39,736 bases of DNA, taken from NCBI GenBank assembly GCA_021159385.1, contig JAGGRW010000200.1, positions 1 to 39,736 on the forward strand. The letters run 5' to 3'. Positions 33,579-39,736 of this stretch are shown piece by piece; position 1 is the first letter of the stretch; each line of letters starts with the position of its first letter. The notes below the pieces were generated by a model. It saw nothing but the letters and a program-made list of their open reading frames with translations. It was not told where the DNA came from and made no database searches. The stretch comes from Methanosarcinales archaeon. GTDB taxonomy: Archaea > Halobacteriota > Methanosarcinia > Methanosarcinales > Methanogasteraceae. The position numbers and the translations under genes were made by a program.

Positions 33579-34259
33579 TCACAAGAGTTCGTGAAACCCG
33601 GGTTGCTGTTGAGTCATGTCCTCGAAATCACTGATCGATATGATCGGGATATCAGCACACGCATCCGCGCATCCCATATTCTCGGGTCGATAGACATTGA
33701 TTGTTGCAGCCGTTCTCCTGTATGCATTTATGATCGCCTCAAGGCTCTCGATGCCGGTGATGGTCGTGCCGTTCGCCATTTTAAATGTACCATCTATGAA
33801 GAACCCATTCTCAAAGAGAATCGTTCCGGTGCCCGATCTCGTGACAATCTCGATGCACCCGGTGTGTTTCCACGTTTCAAGCGTCAAAAGCAGTTTGTCG
33901 ATGTTTACAAACTCAGAACTCATGTTCTCGTAGACCGTCCTGTTGTTCACAAACCCGATGAGCGCATTCAATACCGCATCTGAGACCTCGCCCACATCAA
34001 GACCGACGTCTCCTGATCTGCAGCGTTTTATTATGTCGGCGCACGCTGGTTCCCCGATTACGACCGTGCCGGAATCCACCTCTTCGATCGCATCTACGAA
34101 CGCCCCTTTTCGCAGAAAGATGGTTCCCGAGAAATTGTCAGCGGTTGCCGCAACGTACCCTGTAAGTTCCCGCTTCTCCAGTTCGGCAAAAATCTCCCCG
34201 ACCTCGACCATCGTGCTCGTTAGATTCCTGAAGACTACAGTCCCTCCCGGTAGGATCAT
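33579..34259 (-). CDS. Protein with duplicated DUF4388-like domain, function unknown
   Basis: 226 aa, soluble. Two related halves are visible: EIFAELEKRELTGYVAAT with SGTIFLRKGAFVDAIEEV, and LLTLETWKHTGCIEIVTRSG with GTILFENGFFIDGTF. This 'local helix, TGxxx strand, G-x-I-x-F-x-x-G' pattern resembles DUF4388/PATAN-like modules used in bacterial signalling, but the match is by pattern only. Follows the 64-aa membrane protein by 9 bp; last of a four-gene minus-strand operon. Confidence 0.6.
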   Translation of the reverse strand: MILPGGTVVFRNLTSTMVEVGEIFAELEKRELTGYVAATADNFSGTIFLRKGAFVDAIEEVDSGTVVIGEPACADIIKRCRSGDVGLDVGEVSDAVLNALIGFVNNRTVYENMSSEFVNIDKLLLTLETWKHTGCIEIVTRSGTGTILFENGFFIDGTFKMANGTTITGIESLEAIINAYRRTAATINVYRPENMGCADACADIPIISISDFEDMTQQQPGFHELL

Positions 34260-34268
34260 CTTCTCACC

Positions 34269-34463
34269 CTACCGCAGCGTAATCTTCTTGATCTCTTCCA
34301 GTCGGGTGACGAGACCGCTCAACTCATCGCCAGTGATCTCTGTCCTCGACCGCATCCCGAGCATGTCGCCGCTCAACTGCTGTACGCGCGTCCAGAAGAC
34401 CAGATTCGCCAGCAACGACACCGTCAGAAAGATTCCGACCAGTAACCATAAGTAACCCCACAT
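34269..34463 (-). CDS. Small single-pass membrane protein (64 aa)
   Basis: An N-terminal helix (LWLLVGIFLTVSLLANLVFW) and a charged, coiled-coil-like tail (DELSGLVTRLEEIKKITLR). Its ATG is 3 bp after the previous gene's stop and a good ribosome site (GGAGGTTGA) lies in the end of that gene. Unknown function; probably a membrane partner of the adjacent proteins. Confidence 0.65.
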   Translation of the reverse strand: MWGYLWLLVGIFLTVSLLANLVFWTRVQQLSGDMLGMRSRTEITGDELSGLVTRLEEIKKITLR

Positions 34464-34466
34464 AAT

Positions 34467-34718
34467 TCAACCTCCATATATGCTTACACCCGCATCCATA
34501 TACGCGCCTACACTCTGCACGAAACGACCGTTCGAGTCAGCGATGCCGACACCGTCACCGATGTTGATGTTGATGTTGATGTCGGCCCCAACTCCGGTTT
34601 CAACTCCAGCTTCAACCCAGTGCGACGCGGTCAAGCTTTTTACAATTCCAATTCCAATACGATTCGCCATTCCTGTTGCTGTGATGGCGACGACGTAGAG
34701 ACTGTTCGCGAATTTCAT
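34467..34718 (-). CDS. Small protein with Asn-Ile/Gly-Val repeats (83 aa)
   Basis: N-terminal hydrophobic segment, then INININIGDGVGIADS coded by a tandem AACATC repeat, and a Gly/Val-rich end. It could be a small secreted or membrane-attached beta-rich protein. Its ATG overlaps the stop of the 52-aa gene (ATGA). Unknown family. Confidence 0.55.
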   Translation of the reverse strand: MKFANSLYVVAITATGMANRIGIGIVKSLTASHWVEAGVETGVGADINININIGDGVGIADSNGRFVQSVGAYMDAGVSIYGG

Positions 34719-34873
34719 CTATCCCATATCCTCCATCTATTGATGATGGCATCGACCACTATCCAGAGTAGCGGACCGATGAACCCCCACATCACATACT
34801 GTTTTGCGCACATATAAATGTAGCCCTCGCCCTCCCGGAGATCACGAAGATTAGGCAAACCGGCAGGCACCAT
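34715..34873 (-). CDS. Small membrane protein (52 aa), first gene of the minus operon
   Basis: Too short for the track. Reads MVPAGLPNLRDLREGEGYIY, then a hydrophobic helix (VMWGFIGPLLWIVVDAII) and a basic end. The stop overlaps the next ATG (ATGA). A TATA-like ACTTAAAA lies 28 bp upstream, placing the mRNA start at or near this ATG. An ATG nine bases further up (34882) is also possible. The helix resembles short phospholipase-D/SdpI-type 'PLDc_N' segments, but that is weak. Confidence 0.55.
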   Translation of the reverse strand: MVPAGLPNLRDLREGEGYIYMCAKQYVMWGFIGPLLWIVVDAIINRWRIWDR

Positions 34874-34900
34874 GAATGCCATGGGCACCCTGCGATAGGG

Positions 34901-34908
34901 TTTTAAGT
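34901..34908. promoter_or_regulatory. Shared bidirectional TATA element
   Basis: TTTTAAGT reads as a TATA box on the plus strand (ATG of the 699-aa gene 22 bp downstream of its end) and ACTTAAAA on the minus strand (ATG of the 52-aa gene 28 bp away). Both distances suit leaderless mRNAs. Confidence 0.5.
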
Positions 34909-34929
34909 CCTGCGGCGATAATCTGATCG

Positions 34930-37029
34930 ATGAATAGGGATATACAAAAGATCGCGATTATGGTTGTGGCTGTCCTCGTGGCATTTGGGATAGGGATTGC
35001 ATTATTTCTACAGGGCGAGTCCGACATCGCACTCTGGTTTGTGATAATAGGCGTTCTTGCGATCTTTGTCATCGCATCTGTTTGGTACATCAGATCTGTT
35101 AAGGCGCGGAGGCTCGAGGACCCTGCGGCACGCGTGAAGGAGCGTGAACTGCGCAGCGTCTGCAAGAACTTCATCCGACTGCGGGATCGGATACATGCCG
35201 TCGAGGAGGCGCATTCGATCACGATTCCTGAGAGCATAAGCGAGGTGGACGCAATCGAAGGCGCATTGCAGGAGGTCGGTGGGACAATCGATCCGGAGAA
35301 CCAGTCAATCGACTGCGATCAGGAGACGATCAAGGGAGTCACCCTCTTTGCGGTCAGAAACACCGCACAGGACCTTGATCAGGCAGAGGAGCGTTTCGTC
35401 GGTCGGTTGCATGATGCTGCAATCAAGCGTGCGGACGACACCTGCGCAAAGTTCGAGACGCTCTCAGACGCGGGATATGACATGGACTCCTACCGCGTCG
35501 AACTCGCATCCCTTGTGCCGCCTGAGATGGGTTTCGACGAGATTGTCCAGTATCTGGATCAATTGAAGGTTTTGACAGAAGATGCGCTGCGAGGGTGCGT
35601 GGATGACGCAAAGAAGCTCGCAGAGTACCACACCGGTGATACGTCCGCTGCGCGGGTGGAGGGCGCGTTGCAGGAGCAGGATTATGGCGAGGCAGTGGCT
35701 ACGCTTGAAGAGGACATAGCAACACTCAAGACCGCGACAGAGGAGGATTTCCGGACGTATCGAAGTTCGCTACTCAGTGCCCTCGACGTTGCAATCGGCG
35801 CAACTCATGATGAGCGGTTCGCAGAATTCAAGACAACGGTTCTCGATGCGTCGAGTTCCGAGAAGCTTGTCCGGATCCGAGAGGTCGGTGACGCGTTCGT
35901 GAAACACTGCCAGGGCATCGTTGATCTGATGCACTCTGAACTCGTCGGTACTGAAAACCACATAAAAGAGTTCATGCCGCCCGATTACTTCTGGAAGGAG
36001 AGCGGCTTCTCAGAGAAGGAGTACAGGCTTGTGGGAGCGGGAGTGGATGTGGATGTGGATGTCGGAGATCTTGGTGCTGTCGAGGATGTTGCCGGGTCGT
36101 TTGCGTCTGCGGTGAGCGAACTGGTTCCTGCCATGAATATAAATAATAATGCATATAAAATATTGAATAGTTATCATCGGACGGTTGAGCGCCAGATACG
36201 AAAGCAGTTGGTGGCTCACAACGTCGTCTCCGAGAGCGATCTGAAGGTCGCGCACCCTGGTGAGTTTCTGCACCTGTACGATTACTACCACCCGGACGCG
36301 TCGTACCACGAGGACAAAGGGACGCTGCACCTTCTGGAGGGCGCAAAGACGATTGAGAACCCGTTGGCGATTGCGGTCTCGGATGCAGACGGGGGTCTGG
36401 TCGAAGGCGCAAAGGTGACTCTTGCCCACGAGAGCGGGATCGGCGTCACCATGAATTACGTAACAGGCGAGGATGGGTGCGCAACAATCGAGAACCCGGG
36501 CGACGGGCGGTACCGGCTGATCGTTGACGCCGCGCAGTACCGGAGGCACGAGGACACGGTCGTTCTGCCGGCACACGAGATTGCGATCACGCTTGAACGG
36601 CTTGGGCTGAAGGATTACCTCTGTCGCGAGAAGGCGCAATCGATAAAAGATAACCTCAAGCGCTACGCGTCGGACGTTCTCAGGGAGCTTGCGAGAAGCG
36701 GGGTCGTCTCGTCCGGGTCTGAGATGCGGATCACAAGAGAGTATCGCGCATGTCTTCTGTACATACTCGCAGAGGAGTACCCGAATCTGCGGTTTGTATC
36801 GCCGGACTCACCGGATTCACCAGACTCATCTGCCCCGTCTGCCCCGTCAGATTCCGAATACATCGTCTACGATGAGGGGATGATGGTGTCACGGTTAATC
36901 GAGACTGCAGAAGCGATGGAGGGGGCTGCCCACGCCATATCTGACTTTGGAATCCCGCTTCCGGAGAGTGAGGTTCGCAACTTAATCGAAGTCGCGGGAG
37001 AGAAGGGCGTCAAGATCGCGGTGGAGTGA
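34930..37029 (+). CDS. 699-aa membrane-anchored protein of unknown function
   Basis: Not recognised as a known family. Two N-terminal helices (about residues 8-27 and 33-53) anchor a large soluble part. About 60-345 is mostly helical with long charged coiled-coil stretches. Near 375-390 is a VDVDVDV run from a GATGTG repeat. About 485-565 reads like a carboxypeptidase-regulatory/PEGA-type beta domain ([18 protein letters not shown]; [17 protein letters not shown] ending). Then come a helical part with an RxxYACLLY-like core and a Ser/Asp/Pro linker ([11 protein letters not shown]), and a short C-terminal helical module. Divergent from the four-gene minus operon; thiC follows by 7 bp. Confidence 0.7.
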   Translation: MNRDIQKIAIMVVAVLVAFGIGIALFLQGESDIALWFVIIGVLAIFVIASVWYIRSVKARRLEDPAARVKERELRSVCKNFIRLRDRIHAVEEAHSITIPESISEVDAIEGALQEVGGTIDPENQSIDCDQETIKGVTLFAVRNTAQDLDQAEERFVGRLHDAAIKRADDTCAKFETLSDAGYDMDSYRVELASLVPPEMGFDEIVQYLDQLKVLTEDALRGCVDDAKKLAEYHTGDTSAARVEGALQEQDYGEAVATLEEDIATLKTATEEDFRTYRSSLLSALDVAIGATHDERFAEFKTTVLDASSSEKLVRIREVGDAFVKHCQGIVDLMHSELVGTENHIKEFMPPDYFWKESGFSEKEYRLVGAGVDVDVDVGDLGAVEDVAGSFASAVSELVPAMNINNNAYKILNSYHRTVERQIRKQLVAHNVVSESDLKVAHPGEFLHLYDYYHPDASYHEDKGTLHLLEGAKTIENPLAIAVSDADGGLVEGAKVTLAHESGIGVTMNYVTGEDGCATIENPGDGRYRLIVDAAQYRRHEDTVVLPAHEIAITLERLGLKDYLCREKAQSIKDNLKRYASDVLRELARSGVVSSGSEMRITREYRACLLYILAEEYPNLRFVSPDSPDSPDSSAPSAPSDSEYIVYDEGMMVSRLIETAEAMEGAAHAISDFGIPLPESEVRNLIEVAGEKGVKIAVE

Positions 37030-37036
37030 TGGCTGG

Positions 37037-38365
37037 ATGGCTGATATGACGCTACTTGACCGTGCGCGTAAGGGCGAGATCACTGCTGAGATCAGGCGCG
37101 CCGCTGAGGCTGCGGCGGGTGCGGGAATTGATCCCGAAACGCTGCGGCGGCTCGTCGCAAAAGGACACGTCGTAATCCCGATGAACGTCTCGTTGCGGGC
37201 GGTTCCCACACCGATCGGTGCATGCATGCGCACCAGGGTGAACGCGAACATCGGAACGTCTGCTGATTACGCGGATATCGATTCCGAGATTGAGAAGGCG
37301 AAAATTGCGGTTCAGTGCGGCGCAGACACAGTCATGGACCTCTCAACAGGCGGCGACCTCATGGATACGCTGGAGAGGATTCTTGATGCCACTCCTGTTC
37401 CTGTGGGAACGGTTCCGATCTATCACGCGGCGTGCACGAGAACCGCGGGGACTGCGCTTTCCGACATGACCTCTGATGACCTCTTCAATGCGGTCAGGAG
37501 TCATGCAAAGAGCGGCGTTGATTTCATGACGATTCACGCCGGCGTAACCAGTGCGACTGTGGACAATCTTATTGCGAGCGAGCGGATACTTACAATCGTT
37601 AGCAGGGGGGGTGCGCTCACAACTGCGTGGATGATGCAAAACGAGCAGGAGAATCCGTTTTACTCCGAGTTTGATTACCTGCTTGAGATCGCACGTGAGT
37701 ACGATATCACGCTCAGTCTCGGCGACGGCATGCGCCCGGGTTGCATCGCTGACGCCAATGACTATGCGATGTTCTCTGAGGTGATAACGCTCGGAAGACT
37801 GGTGAAAAGGGCGCGAGCAGCAGGCGTCCAGTGCATGGTCGAGGGTCCGGGACATGTTCCGATGGACGCAATCGAGTACGGTGTGCGGGTCACAAAGGAG
37901 CTCTGCGACAACGCTCCCCTGTACCTCTTAGGACCGGTCGTGACCGACATAGCTCCAGGCTACGACCACATCACAAGCGCAATCGGCGGCGCAATCGCTG
38001 GCATGAATGGTGCGGATTTCCTCTGCATGGTGACGCCAGCCGAACATCTTGCGCTCCCAACCGTTGATGACATCAGGGAGGGCACAATCGTGACAAGGAT
38101 CGCTGCCCACGCAATCGATCTCGTGAAGCCGGGTGTGCGGGATTCAGCGCGCGCGATGGACCTCAAAATGGCTGTCGCCAGAAGAGACCTCGACTGGGAC
38201 GCCCAGTTCGAGTTAGCAATCGACTGCGAATGCGGCGGGCAAAAGGAGAGCCAGCGTGCAAGATCGATTCACGAGGCGAGAAACAGCCAGAGCGAGACAT
38301 GTTCTATGTGCGGGGAACTCTGCGCAATCAAAGTGATGAATAAATCGCTCGGGAAGAAGGATTAA
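37037..38365 (+). CDS. thiC: Phosphomethylpyrimidine synthase
   Basis: Radical SAM enzyme converting AIR to HMP-P, the pyrimidine half of thiamine. 442 aa. Motifs: [64 protein letters not shown], and the C-terminal cluster motif CSMCGELC (CxxCxxxxC). Starts 7 bp after the 699-aa gene, with no TPP riboswitch visible between them. PurM, which makes its substrate AIR, is encoded at the left of this window. Confidence 0.96.
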   Translation: MADMTLLDRARKGEITAEIRRAAEAAAGAGIDPETLRRLVAKGHVVIPMNVSLRAVPTPIGACMRTRVNANIGTSADYADIDSEIEKAKIAVQCGADTVMDLSTGGDLMDTLERILDATPVPVGTVPIYHAACTRTAGTALSDMTSDDLFNAVRSHAKSGVDFMTIHAGVTSATVDNLIASERILTIVSRGGALTTAWMMQNEQENPFYSEFDYLLEIAREYDITLSLGDGMRPGCIADANDYAMFSEVITLGRLVKRARAAGVQCMVEGPGHVPMDAIEYGVRVTKELCDNAPLYLLGPVVTDIAPGYDHITSAIGGAIAGMNGADFLCMVTPAEHLALPTVDDIREGTIVTRIAAHAIDLVKPGVRDSARAMDLKMAVARRDLDWDAQFELAIDCECGGQKESQRARSIHEARNSQSETCSMCGELCAIKVMNKSLGKKD

Positions 38366-38387
38366 CGCTGGCATCGGATTTTACAGT

Positions 38388-38398
38388 CTTTTTTTTTC
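38388..38398 (+). terminator. T-run terminator after thiC
   Basis: A run of nine T's about 25 bp after the thiC stop is a typical archaeal termination signal. The gap continues to 38531 with no gene. Confidence 0.5.
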
Positions 38399-38531
38399 CG
38401 TAACAATTACGCACCATTCTCTTTGAAGTAGTAGCAAAATGACATCAATTATTTGCATCCTGTGTTCAATCACCATGTTTAAGATGATGTTTGTTGAGTG
38501 TGGCAGGAACAGATCCTATGAGGGATACCAA

Positions 38532-39226
38532 ATGAAAGGAAAGAATATGATATTGCTGTCGGTTGCGGTACTTGCAATCGGGCTATTCGTGCCCCCGTAG
38601 ACGATGGCAATGTTCGTTGGACAGCACCAGTGGTTCAGCGTGAGAACTGCTGATGAGCAGTACATACTCTGTCAGCGATATCATGAGGGAGGTTGCTGAG
38701 TGGCAAGCCAATACTGGTGCCCACAGCACATACAGAGACGCATACACTGTTGAAGCTGGCTGCTTCTGCCACCAGATCAACGACACGCAACTGAGTGAGG
38801 AATGGAACCTCTCTAACGGAGAACTACGATTTCGTCCATTTCAATGCATCAGGTAACGTGACTGGTAAGGACAACTGGACATGGCGAACAAACCAGACCC
38901 CACATGCCGCGCTGAGCGTTCTATGTGTTGACTGCCACCAGAATGCAGCGGATCAGTTGAGCAATGAGAATTCTGCGCACAGAGAGTTCTATAACCAGAC
39001 GAGAAACGAACCAGAAGGCAGCAACAATACCGCATGTATGGCGTGCCATACGATGATCGGGCTCAACATCACGATGGAACGGATCAAGAGCGGTATCGAG
39101 CTAGTTGCGAACCACACCAACTACACGGCTGGCTGGACAGTGGAAGCATACGTGAACAACACCGAAAGGACGACCAACTATACGTACTGGGCGCCAGGTG
39201 AATCGCCACATAAGAATTCAAGTTGA
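38532..39226 (+). pseudogene. Multihaem c-type cytochrome, disrupted
   Basis: Begins with GAGGGATACCA and ATG 38532, giving a clean signal peptide (MILLSVAVLAIGLFVPP), then an in-frame TAG (38598) where a Glu codon is likely. The same frame continues as TMAMFVGQHQWFSVRTADEQ to a damaged haem motif (CQRYH). It must then shift to the frame of 38653 (SDIMREVAEWQ; shortened motif CFCH) and shift again to the frame of 38795 (NYDFVHFNASG), which carries intact CVDCH and CMACH. The C-terminal part is Asn/Thr-rich like surface cytochromes of ANME and related archaea. One nonsense change, two frameshifts and two damaged haem sites make it a pseudogene unless the assembly is wrong. Confidence 0.75.
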
Positions 39227-39256
39227 TCCTCATGGATCAACTTTTCTTTTTTTATT
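39220..39256 (+). terminator. Intrinsic-type terminator after the cytochrome
   Basis: AAGTTGATCC-TCAT-GGATCAACTT is a perfect 10-bp stem with a 4-base loop, followed by TTCTTTTTTTATT. The left arm covers the last codons and TGA of the cytochrome. Confidence 0.75.
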
Positions 39257-39279
39257 GTGCCCCGCATATTTAACCGATC

Positions 39280-39447
39280 ATGGAGCCGGAGGCATCAGTC
39301 ATCGCACCGGTTTTGGACGAGTCGAACTGTTTTGAGGCGAGACTGATTCCAAAATCGCGGGATCAGAACGCGAAGGAGTTTCGTAACTACCCAATGTATG
39401 TTGATTGGTCCCTCGATCGCGATTCTATGCTTTCTGGCAAGAAAAAT
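39280..39447 (+). CDS. Possible protein fragment, unknown
   Basis: The first ~55 codons of the tracked ORF (MEPEASVIAPVLDESNCFEA; YPMYVDWSLDRDSML) look protein-like. The remainder runs through the fold-back repeat and is not believable coding sequence. There is no Shine-Dalgarno, and an AT-rich TTTTTTTATTGTG lies about 30 bp upstream. It may be the remnant of a gene cut by the repeat, or a chance ORF. Confidence 0.2.
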
Positions 39448-39449
39448 AA

Positions 39450-39514
39450 CCGCAGAGTTCGCAGAGGGGCGCGGAGTTTTTATCCTCCTCCGCGTTCCTC
39501 TGCGCCCTCCGCGG
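39450..39514. repeat. Fold-back CCGCAGAG/CTCTGCGG repeat
   Basis: The left arm CCGCAGAGTTCGCAGAGG and the right arm, ending CTCTGCGCCCTCCGCGG, are imperfect complements over about 27 bp around a TTTTTATCCT loop. It belongs to the same class as the 6658-6705 repeat. Confidence 0.65.
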
Positions 39515-39734
39515 TCAAATTCCCTGTTTGGTGCAGGCTGTGTCCCGGGTCAAGTAGTGCTGGTATAGGTGAAGTCTCACGATAGTGTTTTAGGTACCTG
39601 AATAGTACACGGGTCTTGGGACGAAATTCACGTACATCCCGCCAGTGTGGTACCACATCACCCATCACCTCCAGATATCCCACTCTTCGGATGTTGTGCC
39701 CCACAAGCTTAGAGCCGCGTCTCAGTCTCCTTCC
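39480..39734 (-). CDS. Partial ORF at right edge, unknown
   Basis: The frame is open from the window edge through LVGHNIRRVGYLEV and VVPHWRDVREFRPKTRVLFR, then runs into the fold-back repeat and ends there. The basic, aromatic part upstream of the repeat looks coding, and the end may have been replaced by the repeat. Too little is visible to name it. Confidence 0.25.
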   Translation of the reverse strand, partial: GRRLRRGSKLVGHNIRRVGYLEVMGDVVPHWRDVREFRPKTRVLFRYLKHYRETSPIPALLDPGHSLHQTGNLTAEGAEERGGG

Positions 39735-39736
39735 GC

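Noticed and set aside
36990-37040. TPP riboswitch before thiC
   Set aside because: Only 7 bp separate thiC from the upstream gene and no thi-box sequence is seen.
38653-39226. Two separate small haem proteins (38653 and 38795 ORFs)
   Set aside because: They join with the upstream signal peptide into one cytochrome; neither has its own signal peptide or ribosome site.

Overview
The window looks like one chromosomal contig of a euryarchaeon, probably a relative of methanogens or anaerobic alkane/methane oxidisers. Evidence for an archaeon: archaeal SecD/SecF with no SecA, an Spt5-type NusG, a RecJ/GAN-type DHH nuclease, a short archaeal PRPP synthetase, archaeal-type ValS remnants, TATA-box promoters placed for leaderless or short-leader transcripts, and many ATGA/GTGA gene overlaps. 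The wrecked multihaem cytochrome at the right end, together with DnaK and ThiC, fits an anaerobic mesophile or mild thermophile of the Methanomicrobia/ANME/Syntrophoarchaeum type. The exact lineage is an inference; no rRNA or tRNA gene was recognised.

Layout. 0-2.8 kb (+): 3' part of a Ser/Thr kinase, an unlisted 43-aa ORF, a DUF457 membrane hydrolase and purM. 2.8-4.4 kb: gene-poor, with a TTG-start DUF3800 gene. 4.4-7.6 kb (-): an ECF-transporter-like operon (EcfT, DUF3344 surface protein, S-component-like protein with an extracellular domain). 7.9-14.3 kb (-): a membrane protein, then the housekeeping string prs-secF-secD-recJ-alaX. 14.3-15.9 kb: a scarred zone with a valS remnant, a dispersed repeat, and two frameshifted genes for membrane or surface proteins (CARDB-like and Yip1). 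15.9-23.9 kb (-): a large island of tandem DUF2178-type small membrane proteins, XRE regulators, a NatAB-type ABC exporter and a LolA-like lipoprotein. 24.2-27 kb (+): dnaK and a TIM-barrel isomerase/epimerase. 27-29 kb: slipin (-) and an FBPase/IMPase (+). 29-30.3 kb: an AT-rich accessory pair (Panacea-like protein and a PIN-domain protein, convergent). 30.7-33.5 kb (+): thpR-spt5, a TauE/SafE permease, and a wHTH/zinc-ribbon pair. 33.6-37 kb: a divergent locus of unknown function (three short membrane or secreted proteins, a duplicated-domain protein and a 699-aa membrane-anchored protein) sharing one symmetric TATA element. 37-38.4 kb: thiC. 38.5-39.7 kb: a decayed multihaem cytochrome, a terminator hairpin and a fold-back repeat.

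The most interesting part is the 15.9-23.9 kb island. Nine or so DUF2178-like paralogues lie head to tail on one strand, most joined by 4-base start/stop overlaps, with XRE genes between them. Two promoters carry the same inverted repeat (TGTAA-N8-TTACA), and the lipoprotein promoter carries two related palindromes 21 bp apart. Two recombination scars are visible. One is a 36-codon hybrid of an XRE start and a lipoprotein-gene end. The other is a NatA ATPase whose N-terminus is a copied DUF2178-gene start. I read this as a self-regulated, recombination-amplified membrane-protein system, perhaps for envelope stress or antimicrobial-peptide tolerance. The function is inference; the architecture is visible in the sequence.

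Several frame disruptions (14.8-15.9 kb, 38.5-39.2 kb) could be true decay or sequencing error; reads would decide.
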